This document shows, one piece after another, positions 54,121-64,000 of a stretch of DNA of 64,000 nt. The position numbers were made by a program, and so were the translations under genes. Every line of letters starts with the position of its first letter. Position 1 is the stretch's first letter. The stretch covers positions 306,737 to 370,736 of the forward strand of contig CAKOGP040000446.1 of assembly GCA_933822405.4 (NCBI GenBank), given 5' to 3'. The notes under the pieces were generated by a model. The model was not told where the DNA came from, did not search any database, and saw only the letters and a program-made list of their open reading frames with translations. Origin of the DNA: Cylindrotheca closterium (lineage: Eukaryota; Bacillariophyta; Bacillariophyceae; Bacillariales; Bacillariaceae).

Positions 54121-55500
54121 ATGAGAGGAAAATCTAATTTATTTCACCTCCTGTGCTTCAAAACATTCCTCATCACGAGATGCTTCTGTTTCAGTCCTCA
54201 ACGTCAGCATTTTGAAACGACAGTTTTTCGAAATTCTATTCGGTTCAGACCTAGTAGAGCATGCAGTGTTACAACAAGCCTATCCGTCTTTCCAAGAAAT
54301 GATGCACCTGGGGGCAACACCTATCAGTCTTCTGGATCAAATTTTGTCAATAATGGATACCTGGATTCACTATCCGCCCCCCCTGCAGAAGAAATCAGAA
54401 AGGAAGAAGATTCAGAAGATTCAGAAATTTCAAAGAAACCTAAAGCTTGGAAAGATCCCTTCTCATCTGCAACCTCTGCTTTCTCGAATGTTGTAAGGAC
54501 TGGCAGTAACGACATTAGGTCTGCAGCAACTGCTGCCACAACCGGATTTGGGGCTCTAGCCCAACGAGGGACTTCTGATATTTCGAATGTTGTAAGGACT
54601 GGCAGCAATGATTTTAGGTCTGCAGCAACGGCTGCCACAACTGGATTCGGGGCTGTGGCACAACGAGGGACTTCCGACATGCAAGCCTTTGCGAATAAAG
54701 CGTCATTTAATGCCAAACGCGAAGCTGCCAAGGTACGATCTTTTTATCGAAAGGGCACGGGAAAAGTCGGAGGAGTGGCACTGTGGATTGACGGCCAAGC
54801 GAAAATGGGAACTCAGGCTATCGGATCCCAAGCAAGATCCGTGGTTGTCAAGTTTACCGGCAAGGAAGACTACGAGTTTGGAGACATTGTCAAAGAGACA
54901 CTTCGTCGAATATTATCTCAAGAAGTCAGCATATCCGACACAATCTTGTTACTCAAGATATTACTCGCCATTGGTGCCAGTATTGGTCCACTTGCCGAAT
55001 TGCTCCCTGTTGCCGTTCTACTTCAAGGGTTGAATGTTTCGTTAGAGACGCAAATTGGTGGCAAGATTTTGGAGGCACTGGCCCACTCGCTGGACAACCG
55101 ATTCGTCGCCGCTTTTACCGGAGACGACAAATTTCTCTTGGGCGCCGCTGCGAAAAAAACCTTGTTGGCAGGCATTCTCAAGTTCACTGGAAAGTCCACT
55201 TATGAAGCGGGTGACATCCAACGGACCGTTGAGGCTGGTGGTGGTGGTGTATCTGCCGATGGACATCACCAAGAGTCATTGCAGATTGCTGTGGATCCTG
55301 AACTGGAAGCTTGGGACAAGGCCTTTACGGAAAGTGTCGAACTTGAAAAGCAACGAGAACAAGTGGCATTGCTATACAGCAAACCGGATGGTACGCCATT
55401 GGACGAAGAATCGGCCAAGGAATTGGATATGAAGCTTGCCTCCGAACTGGAAGAATGGAGTTCGGTATTTCGAAAGGACTACGCCGACTATGGGCTGTAG
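54121..55500 (+). CDS. Putative plastid protein with 11-mer amphipathic repeats and FTGK motifs
   Basis: 459 aa, single exon. The N-terminus is hydrophobic and leads to CFCFSP and a basic, Ser/Arg-rich stretch, similar to a plastid presequence though the FAP motif is atypical. A 99-bp direct tandem duplication (54484 and 54583) encodes two 33-residue units SNVVRTGSNDI-RSAATAATTGF-GALAQRGTSDI, each three 11-mers, a pattern that forms amphipathic 3-11 helices as in perilipins. The C-terminal part has three FTG(K/D)xx(Y/F)xxG motifs (at about 244, 339 and 360) around a hydrophobic helical region (KILLAIGASIGPLAELLPVAVLLQ). Membrane or lipid-body association is inferred. Confidence 0.7.
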   Translation: MRGKSNLFHLLCFKTFLITRCFCFSPQRQHFETTVFRNSIRFRPSRACSVTTSLSVFPRNDAPGGNTYQSSGSNFVNNGYLDSLSAPPAEEIRKEEDSEDSEISKKPKAWKDPFSSATSAFSNVVRTGSNDIRSAATAATTGFGALAQRGTSDISNVVRTGSNDFRSAATAATTGFGAVAQRGTSDMQAFANKASFNAKREAAKVRSFYRKGTGKVGGVALWIDGQAKMGTQAIGSQARSVVVKFTGKEDYEFGDIVKETLRRILSQEVSISDTILLLKILLAIGASIGPLAELLPVAVLLQGLNVSLETQIGGKILEALAHSLDNRFVAAFTGDDKFLLGAAAKKTLLAGILKFTGKSTYEAGDIQRTVEAGGGGVSADGHHQESLQIAVDPELEAWDKAFTESVELEKQREQVALLYSKPDGTPLDEESAKELDMKLASELEEWSSVFRKDYADYGL

Positions 55501-55711
55501 TGTTCCTCGCGCTATATATATATATTTATATATACAACTTGACATGTACAAAGGCTATAGACTATCATTTTAATTATTTTGACAATGACACATCTAATTT
55601 GCTCAACAAGTATCACGTTCATCTTCCTTTGCTCGGCACTGTTGGCCGGTGCATTTCGAGTTTATCTGAAGACATTTGGTGTTGCGGTTCGACCTTTTTA
55701 CAATACTATCC

Positions 55712-56599
55712 CTAACTACAGCACGAGCTTGGTTTCTCTCCAACCTTGACCCTGCAATGAGGACAATAATGATCCACCTGTTTGCAATCTGTCATGACCA
55801 ATGGAAGCCAAAACAACGGCCAAAAGAAAAAGAGGAGAAGGATAATGGCAACAATGGTCCCCGTGCTAATGACCACGTCCGTTCGCGTTAGGCCTTGGCG
55901 GTGGCAGTTGGGGCAAGTAATGTCGAATGGGCGTCTGGTGGAGAGAAGAAGTGGGCATTCATATGAGAAACCAAGTCGACAGAGACGTACTTTTAAAACA
56001 CGAATGGAGGCATATTACTTACGATCCAAACTTTCCAAGGTACTGTGGGGGTCTTTGTCCTGTAGCCTGATTTGGAGTGTGAGTTGGAGTTTGTTGGGCT
56101 ACTGTTGAGGAATAGCCGTGATTGACGGGAGAGGAATATCCCTGTGTTCCGTTGTTGTTGGGGGCAGGCACCGTCGACATGGGTTCGTGTTGATTTGAAT
56201 GTGCCACGACTACTGGAGATGGTGCACTGTACCCAGGTGCTGCTCCTGTGGTTGCTGCAGGGTATTGCATTTGATCACTATCGTGGATATAGGCAGCAGC
56301 TACCATTGGAACGCCACTGGCATCTGCAAATGTCACGGAGGAGAGAAGGAGAAGGATGAGATGGATGATTATAATCGCCATGAGTCCAACATTCAAAAGG
56401 ACATAGACCCTGCAATTATTCATTCCTTAGTGTATCGCATACCTGCCGCTGCCATTTCTGCCTCAGGCGGAGCTGAAGGTGCCACTTGCCCACCTCCACC
56501 GCCAGAGTCGTCTTGCATCTTTTTCCATTTGTTGTATTCAGGATTCAGCCTCATGATTCCATTCACGTTGATCATCTTCTTTGGAGGTGTGGTAGTCAT
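55712..56599 (-). CDS. LITAF-domain membrane protein, 3 exons
   Basis: Exons are 56599-56443, 56323-56023 and 55934-55712, with introns of 119 and 88 nt; 681 nt, 226 aa. No single open frame covers it. The N-terminus is Pro/Gln/Ser-rich (APSAPPEAE, PPQYLG), as is usual for this family. The LITAF domain is in exon 3: CPNC (160-163), hydrophobic helix with WPLFWLPL (about 179-198), then C203 and HYCPHC (208-213), followed by KVGEK. These Cys pairs bind zinc and the hydrophobic segment inserts in the membrane face; LITAF proteins act at endosomes and lysosomes. All three frames join exactly, which supports the model. Confidence 0.85.
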
Positions 56600-57303
56600 G
56601 ATGAGAGGAATCTACTTCTCTAGCCAAAGGAACGCTTGCGGTGGGAAATATGATAGCTGCGCTACCAATCATCCGCACTCGTCGTCTCTCAGGTCGTGTA
56701 TGCGCCGCGGTTGAAGGAAAAGGTTCGCAAATGTTCCAGTCGCGCTACTGACTACTTCGACTCAATAATGTCTTTCAACTAATTTTAACCGTTTCTGGTC
56801 AGACAATACATTCGTCCGTAGAGCCAGTACAAAATGTACGTGAAATCGACTACACCGAACAGTACCTAAAACCTCTAAATACTACTCGCCAAATTTGGCC
56901 ACCAAAGAACTAAACACATAGTTCAAAGACATTTATAAAGAAGAGGTCTGATAAGAGTATATATATATGTGGGTAAATTGGAAGTCACTTTCCTATTTTG
57001 ACGTTCAAACAAAGGGCTTTTTTAGTTTCTTTCACGTAGATTCAGTACATTTGCAACAGTTATGGGAAACACAGCATCAATTATCAAAAAGTGGTCCAAC
57101 CAATTATTCACACATAAAAGGAAAGTGTTTTCAAATCTATTGTATTCAATACTGGGCCTTTGTCGTGTTATATCGACAATGCCTCTAAACAGCAGATCTG
57201 GACCTGACTATTCAGTTCAGATACACCATTTTGACTAATTTTACTACGTAGAATTTGTACCAGGTCTACGAAATGTACGTCACCATAGCTATAGTTTCAC
57301 CTT
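56600..57303. other. Intergenic, no gene seen
   Basis: AT-rich, with a TATATATATATGT tract near 56959-56970. No supported gene. It contains the promoter of the LITAF gene and the 3' end of the SDR gene. Confidence 0.45.
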
Positions 57304-58786
57304 TTAATTAGTCTTCTTGAAGTTTAATCCAGTAAGATGCTCACTGACCTCCCATAACCGCTTGGCATCAGGAATTGATTCCGAAGCCGGAGTTGTGGCC
57401 GCGTCGTCCGCGTGGTGATGGCAATTGTGCACCAAGGATCCGCTGGGAGGCAAATTGTCGACAAAGGCTGCGGCACAATACACGCTGCTATAGGCTCCTT
57501 GAGTCGGTGTCTTTTGCATGGCAGCAATGTACCAGGAGAAAATGGCATTGGGGACTCGTAGGTACCAACTCATGTTGGAGGTGACATTGGTTCGAACAAT
57601 GCCAGGATGGACGGCGTAGGCCAGCAACTTGGGATACCTCCTTGATAGTTCTTTGGTATACAAGACATTCGCGAGTTTGGTCTGGCTGTATTGGCCTGGA
57701 AAAAGGAAGCCAGAAGGAGAATGTGAGAAACAAGAATAGGTATCATGAAAACTCCCCCAAACGAGGGCAGTATCAATGAATGAATAGGTCACTCATTCAT
57801 CCATATATCGCTCTTTCGAACTTACCAAACATGGTATATTTTCGGCCTTTTTCGCAGAACATGTCGTCAAAATCAAATCCCTCCTTGCCCACTAGTTTGA
57901 ACGTGGACGACGTCAAGTTGATGACTCGAGGGGGCCTTGATGATGGATCATCACCGTCGCTTATTTCCGGATTCAACAGTTTTTCTTGTATCAGTAGTTG
58001 GGTCAAGAGAAAATGTCCTAGATAATTCGCTTGCATCATGAGCTCGTATCCATCCTTTGATTTAGAATGTGTCCCCATGACCAATCCTGCATTGTTGATG
58101 ATCACATCCACCGTTTCAATCTTTTTGTTTGTTTTTATATGGTGCACTGCAGTTCGAATAGAGACAAAGTCACTCAAGTCACATTGGCAGACAATCAATT
58201 CGGTATCGTTCCCATGCTCATAGGGTGGTTGGGTCGACAGTTTCATGCGAATGTCCCATTCGGCTTGCTTTCCCTTCTTCTCCGACCGACACAGCAAGAC
58301 GATGCGCCTGGCTCCCATGCAGGACAATTGATAGACGGTTTCCTTGCCAATCCCCGCATTGGCACCCGTCACGAGAATGGTTTGTCCCTTCAAGTGTTTT
58401 CCACCATAGTAAGGAATCTTGGATGTGGGAATCCCCACCACAAGGGATTGTCGTAGATGATACAGCTGATGGATCGACAGGATCCAAAAAAAGACATTGT
58501 ATCGATAAATCATGTCTGGATCTACTTGATTATTGTCAACAACAGTCTTCCAGGCAGCTGCCACCGCTGCCAGTTGAATCGCCAAGGGTGGAAATAGGAC
58601 TTGCGGAATGCTGGAGATCCACCCAAACTCATGAGAGAGGGCATAGGTGAACCAAATGCTGAGGGCATACACCATGGTGATGGAGGGACCAAGAAGCAAT
58701 ACCCGAGATGGACTATAGGCTTCTTCAAATAGCAGCTGAGTCAGAAAGGACGCTATTGTTGATGCTCTCAGTTGGTCAAAATTCAT
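57304..58786 (-). CDS. Membrane-associated short-chain dehydrogenase/reductase, 2 exons
   Basis: Exons are 58786-57826 and 57695-57304 (intron GTAAGT...CCAG, 130 nt); 450 aa. The ATG at 58786 is the first in frame. A hydrophobic N-terminal region (about 22-75) suggests membrane anchoring. The SDR core has TGANAGIG (139-146) for NAD(P) binding, NNAG (about 229-232), and the active-site YSQTK across the splice junction (Y323). The layout resembles retinol dehydrogenase/WWOX-like SDRs, which act on lipid or steroid substrates. Length exceeds the usual 300 because of the N-terminal extension. Substrate unknown. Confidence 0.85.
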
Positions 58787-60866
58787 GGTATTGGTTTGGT
58801 CGGACAATGTTATATATTCTTGTGAGGTCTTCAGGTAGATTGGTGAAGCTTATGGATTTGCCAGAGAAGAAAGGAATGGAGGAACAACAGGTGGAACGGA
58901 TCGCAATGTAATCAGGCAAGCTGAGGTATGGTCTTGGATACCGGTTCCAGGTATGTTTGAAGTATGATGATGATGATGACGGCGCCAGATTTAGCTTCTT
59001 TTGAGGTCCAAAAAAGGCTAAGCTAAGCCCAAAAACCGACGGAGCATTATATAATAAAAATAAGAGTAATATCCGGGTATATATAAATCACAGGCGCAGC
59101 ATAATAAAAAGCGGAACCTAAGATGGAGCTGAGGGACAGTACAGTAGCTGTGCGTTTGCCTGGAGATTGTTGGACACCTTCTCATTATTGTTACAGTACG
59201 ATACAGGAAACTGTTCTAATTGTACTGCTGGCCAGAGGAAATATATCTTTAGGAACAAGGCGAGGACGAGCAATCATATAATATTCGAGTATACTGAAAC
59301 CATCACCCTATTATTACAGTAATACCTACAACACGCAGAACTGGCACCGCAAGAGTAACACCATGCTTGTTGTTATGCGTACAATAACACATAGCCGTCT
59401 TGTTGCGTTATTGCTGGTCCTGCACACGTGGGTATAATAGTGGCTATAGAAGCACCTCGGCAGCATACAAACGAGAAAACAACAATAACAACAACAAGAG
59501 CATGGATAATATTCAAGATGATGAATGGCAAAGGTGATTGATGCTGAATTTCGAAAACAGCAGCAACAACAACAATGACAATGACAATGAGAAGAAAGAG
59601 TACGAATGGACCGTCAAAGCTCCTACGATAGCTTGGGGGATCTGCTCTTGAGAGAAAATGGTCCGCCAATAACGTCATCATGTGCTATTCGGGGGTACCC
59701 CACAGCATAATTCATGGTCGATAGCTTTGAGGTTGCAAAATTGTTTTCCAACTGCACAAGGAGCGACGACGCGCATGTGCTTCTATATATATAGGCCGGA
59801 TTGTGATTAGCTACATTGATTCTGAGGAGTTTTGTGCGGCGTGGGTGTCTTATTGGATAGTGAAAGTGACGCTAGAGAGAGAGAGAGAGAGAGAGAGGAA
59901 CAAGATTTTTGACCAGGAGAAAGTTTGCCAGACAGATTTGGGGAGAGCACAGATGACACCACTTGTCCCCGCCTGCGCAGAATGACAACCTGAGGCGGCA
60001 GAACCAATATAAGTTACGCACCAAGCAGAGAGTCATCAACAAGCTCGGAACCGACTCAGACAATCATTAGCCCACCAAGTAGTAGGGATGAACCACCAGC
60101 ATCCGGAAAAGTGGACGAATGTAACGGATGCACCCCGCCCCGGCGGGCAACAACAACAGGACAGTGATGCGAGTATTGACCGGAATATATGTAATGCGGA
60201 CTTATGCACACATTTTTCGCACGTACAGTAGGACTGTTACAAGTTCTTGGTAACATGTGATTTTTTAAAAATAAAAATGAGATGGCACTCGTCAAGAACA
60301 CAAACGGCGCGATTGATAGGATCTCGCGGACTGGGTGCCCCTCGCAGCTTGATGATTCAAAAAACAATTTCAAAACATTGGACCACGATTTTAATATAGG
60401 TACTTCAAGCGGATACTGTACAAATGTTGGGATATTTAGCTATAGACATTTGGCTATAGTACTGTGCAATGGAGATGGATACACGTTGGAATACTATACG
60501 ACGTCTGTGATGGTGAGTGATGAGTGCTTCCTTGTTGTATGGAAAAGTAATCACTGGCATCAAGGGAGCGTCTTTAACAGGATTGATTAATAGGTTACTA
60601 AGCTGCGCTCTGACATCCATATATGTACCGGTATATGAAATATAGCTTGAAGAGAGAAGTCCAGATTTAGTTTCGTTGTTTTTCGATTAACGACAACGGG
60701 CATAAAAACTCTTTTATTTAGGAAGGCTATGTGATTTCCAACGGTGGGCCAGACAAGACGCGCGAGATGATTTTCAGTTGTCCACAACCAACTGACCTCC
60801 TTTCCCGAATAGCAAGTCTTTTATTAGCTTTGTGATTTTATTTTTTAACCCTTTTGCGAACAGAAT
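58787..60866. other. Gene-poor, repeat-rich region
   Basis: Only short frames (up to 105 codons) without domains. (GA)n microsatellite at 59874-59897, CAACAACAA tracts near 59480-59500 and 59560-59580, and one TACCGGTA at 60626-60633. No gene can be supported. Confidence 0.5.
59874..59897. repeat. (AG)12 microsatellite
   Basis: Uninterrupted AG dinucleotides over about 24 bp. Confidence 0.9.
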
Positions 60867-61044
60867 TCAAATCTGAGAGTTTCTCAGATTTGATTATGGT
60901 ACATTCTACATACGTCAATCAAAATTTTGGTCCAATTTTGGATACCTTGGCTTTTCAAATCTGAGAATTTCTCAGATTTAAAAAAAATTGCACGCCAGCC
61001 TGCCAAAGGCCAAAATTAATTAAATCTGAGAAATTCTCAGATTT
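60867..61044. repeat. Three near-identical AAATCTGAGA palindromes
   Basis: The arms AAATCTGAGA/TCTCAGATTT occur as hairpins at 60867-60893, 60957-60979 and 61022-61044, with 11-12 bp stems and 1-3 nt centres. Spacing between starts is about 90 and 65 bp. They lie in AT-rich DNA without a gene. Confidence 0.85.
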
Positions 61045-61914
61045 GAATTCGGACCGAAATCACAGACAACTTGCCATCAATTTTTATATATCATTCATGT
61101 CATATATATTTTTTAAATTTTTTTTGTTGGAATGCATGATCTCACGGTCAAACAACCAAAGGTGCGCCATATATCTCCCCAAAACCATTGAATATTCAGC
61201 ATCATGCTTGGATGATACTATACAGGGAGAAGAAACCCACCAAAACTTCTGCTAGTAGCACCTTGCAACCATGGCAGAAGATCTTGCCAATAGAAGAATG
61301 CGTGGACTTGGTTCTTGTGTTTGCTGGGCCAGAGGCTCCACCTTATTGTGGCAATCATTGCAAGGCCAATGTCTTCAATTGAATCCATGCGATCTTATTG
61401 GAGATGATTGCCGAGCACTGTACCATCAATGCATTTGATCAATTTCCTTGCATAGCAACAATGCCATAGTGAAATCCATTTCCTGGTCATGAGAGTTGCT
61501 TTTAAAATGGGAGCAGGATTGAGGAGATCCAACACTTGATACGATTGAAGAATTAGCGATGTGGCGTTTACAAGACAATCAGCTTCATGACGGCATCTTG
61601 GAATCAGGCTGGCTCTTCCTAGAAGATGAGACAAGGTTTCATGGACAGCCAATGAATCAGGCTCCCAAGTTGGAAGTCAGAACAAGAACAATAACATTAC
61701 TATTGAGATCCACCTCCTGGTCAGGAGAGTTGCTTGTCAATTGGAGGCTGAAGAAGATTACCAACCATGGCTATGTAATCTTGTCCGATGAGCTCATAAA
61801 TAGTACAGTAGCATATGTTTTAAAAAACATTAGGCCTATTACCACCTAGTATAAACTATTTACCTACTAATGACTACCGGTAGGCAGCATCACCAAACAT
61901 CTGTACCCTGGGGG
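61045..61914. other. AT-rich intergenic segment before the satellite
   Basis: No gene is supported. Frames up to 96 codons (61559-61849) are open without recognised domains. A TACCGGTA palindrome lies at 61875-61882. Confidence 0.4.
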
Positions 61915-63430
61915 AAGCATAGGTAAGCATGACAATCAACTGAAACTCTTGACCAACAAGAAGCATCAGCTGGAACTCACAAACTGGGCCATCAGGTCCA
62001 GTTCCATACTTGACAGAATTGCCTCTGCGATGTCCCAATTGCTCACCAGTATGTATTCATTGATTGTAACAATCACCATATTGGAGCTATATGGTGGAAG
62101 CACATGGTAAGCATGATGATGGATCAAAATTCCGCAACAAGCATCAGCTGGAACTCACCATTTTGTCCATCAAATCCAGTTCTACTCATCAGAATTACCG
62201 TGGCCATGTCCCAATTGCTCACCAGTATGTATTTCTTGATTGGAACAACCATCATATTGGACCTATATGGTGGAAGCACATGGTAAGCATGATGATGGAT
62301 CAAAATTCCACAACAAGCATCAGCTGGAACTCACCATTTTGTCCATCAAATCCAGTTCTACTCCTCAGAATTGCCTCGACCCTGTCCCAATTGCTCACCA
62401 GTATGTATTTCTTGATTGGAACAACCATCATATTGGACCTATATGGTGGAAGCACATGGTAAGCATGATGATGGATCAAAATCCCACAACAAGCATCAGC
62501 TGGAACTCACCATTTTGTCCATCAAATCCAGTTCTACTCCTCAGAATTGCCTCGACCATGTCCCAATTGCTCACCGGTATGTATTCATTGATTGGAACAA
62601 TCATTATAACGGACCTATATGGTGGAAGCACATGGTAAGCATGATGATGGATCAAAATTCCGCAACAAGCATCAGCTGGAACTCACCATTTTGTCCATCA
62701 AATCCAGTTCTACTCCTCAGAATTGCCTCGACCCTGTCCCAATTGCTCACCAGTATGTATTTCTTGATTGGAACAACCATCATATTGGACCTATATGGTG
62801 GAAGCACATGGTAAGCATGATGATGGATCAAAATCCCACAACAAGCATCAGCTGGAACTCACCATTTTGTCCATCAAATCCAGTTCTACTCCTCAGAATT
62901 GCCTCGACCATGTCCCAATTGCTCACCGGTATGTATTCATTGATTGGAACAATCATTATAACGGACCTATATGGTGAAAGCACATGGTAAGCATGACAAT
63001 CAATGGAAATTCAAGAACAGGCATCAGTTGGAACTCACTAACTTGACTATCAAATCCAGTTCTACTCCTCAGAATTGCCACGGCCATGTCCCAATTGCTC
63101 ACCAGTATGTATTCATTGATTGGAACAATCATTATATTGGACCCATATGGTGAAAGCACATGGTAAGCATGATGATGGATCAAAATTCCACAACAAGCAT
63201 GAGTTGGAACTCACCAACTTGTCCATCAAATCCAGTTCTACTCATCAGAATTGCCTCGGCCATGTCCCAAGCAGTCGCCAGAATGTAGCCATTGTATGGA
63301 ACAACCATTATATTGTTTCTATATGGTGGAAGCACATCGTAAACATGATGATCGATCAAAACTCCAGAAGAAGCATTCTCAGCTGGGACCTATAAATGCA
63401 GCCATCAAATTCACTTCCACTCATCTGATT
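61915..63430. repeat. 176-bp satellite, about 8.5 units, with 352-bp higher-order repeat
   Basis: The landmark ACATGGTAAGC or its variant recurs at 62102, 62278, 62454, 62630, 62806, 62982, 63158 and 63334, exactly 176 bp apart. A diverged unit precedes it near 61920. Units at 62278 and 62630 share GACCCTG and TTTCTTGATTGGAACAACC variants; units at 62454 and 62806 share GACCATG and TTCATTGATTGGAACAATC variants, so the unit pairs form a 352-bp dimer. Flanking units (62102, 62982, 63158, 63334) are more diverged. Because 176 is not a multiple of three, each frame reads through two to three units, giving rotating ORFs that are unlikely to be genes. Confidence 0.9.
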
Positions 63431-64000
63431 TGCACTGCTTTTCATTTCATCCCATTGTCGGCAAACATAGAACTCTTTGGAGAATAGTCTTCATACTGGA
63501 GTAATATGATGGAATGAAACTGCAAGCAGCTGGAACAATGAAATGTGTAGTGTTGCCAGAAGCAGCAATAGACATCCTTTAATTTGCGATTCAATCTCAT
63601 CTGATCCCCATCAGCATTGCTTAATAGATGACCCATTCTTCCAATATTCTGCATGTAGTCATATGAAGAATCTTCTTATCCACTCCTTATTGTGGAAGCA
63701 TAAGAGGTTTAGGACCAGAGGATCAAAATTGAAAAAAAGCTGGATGCAAGCATGAGTTGAACATTTAGTAACGCATCCATAAACTCTCACCTTTCCTAGG
63801 TCTTTGCTGATTGTAGAATATTCAAGGGCAGTGTCAAACTTGATCACATACTATCACATGTATCAGCAATGAGTCAATGCGGTGGCGAGTCATACAAGTT
63901 TTGGACTGGACCCAGATGGCAAGCTTTCTTGACTGGGTGTAGAACTGAAAAGAATCGGAACAATGAAACTCATCTATCAACCATCAGCCATTCCAATGCC
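63431..64000. other. Diverged right flank of the satellite, no gene seen
   Basis: The sequence keeps weak resemblance to the satellite (ATTCT..CAGCTGG, TGGAAC..) for the first part and then shows no structure. Short frames up to about 70 codons have no recognised domain. Confidence 0.4.

Noticed and set aside
62091..63395. Series of overlapping ORFs of 120-132 codons
   Set aside because: They are produced by the 176-bp satellite reading through in rotating phase; the same DNA is read in all three frames.
1..64000. CRISPR array, bacterial operons, ribosome-binding sites
   Set aside because: The window is eukaryotic: spliced genes, secretory and plastid presequences, and no repeat-spacer array.

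Overview
The window looks like nuclear DNA of a diatom, most likely a raphid pennate; the species is not determined. The reasons are diatom-type protein families (a DUF6824 protein at 52693-53511 and the short family with a REYP...GDNP motif at 47391-48220), a plastid-type presequence with a G-FAP cleavage motif at 10802, short GT-AG introns of about 78-120 nt, compact genes on both strands, and intergenic DNA full of trinucleotide microsatellites. Exon models were built by hand from reading-frame continuity and splice consensus. All spliced models sum to whole codon numbers, but none has transcript support.

Layout. 1-99: N-terminal stub of a minus-strand gene leaving the window. 1-8.6 kb: a seven-exon four-FAS1 adhesion-type protein, an MDP1-like HAD phosphatase, an NSUN5-like RNA m5C methyltransferase and a DUF676 esterase. 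8.6-13.7 kb: microsatellite-rich DNA around one two-exon plastid-targeted helical-repeat protein. 13.7-20.1 kb: two PDZ-like proteins, one with about 12 repeats. 20.1-27.1 kb: a coiled-coil acidic protein, a decayed gene fragment, a gene fusing a GNT1-like glycosyltransferase to a complete importin-alpha ARM array, and the intact parent of the decayed fragment. 27.5-33.7 kb: an alpha/beta hydrolase and a giant LRR_5-kinase-PH gene with one in-frame TAG. 34.1-43.5 kb: five more PDZ-like genes in a same-strand run, broken by one minus-strand O-fucosyltransferase-like gene. 44.4-58.8 kb: an acidic STI1-like protein, a possible PP1-docking protein, an ADP-ribosylglycohydrolase-like protein, a disordered protein, an MTHFR-like protein, a DUF6824 protein, a putative plastid 11-mer-helix protein, a three-exon LITAF protein and an SDR. 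58.8-64 kb: gene-poor DNA with three near-identical palindromes and a 176-bp satellite array with 352-bp higher-order structure.

How the genes relate. Most are unrelated housekeeping or lineage-specific genes, as expected in a compact protist genome. The exception is the PDZ-like family: seven genes within 30 kb share one module. Five of them (34.1-43.5 kb) derive from a common two-domain B-C unit, so this is an actively duplicating scaffold-protein cluster. The two strongest candidates for something undescribed are the glycosyltransferase/importin-alpha fusion, which has lost the importin-beta-binding segment and is flanked by direct repeats, and the PDZ cluster.
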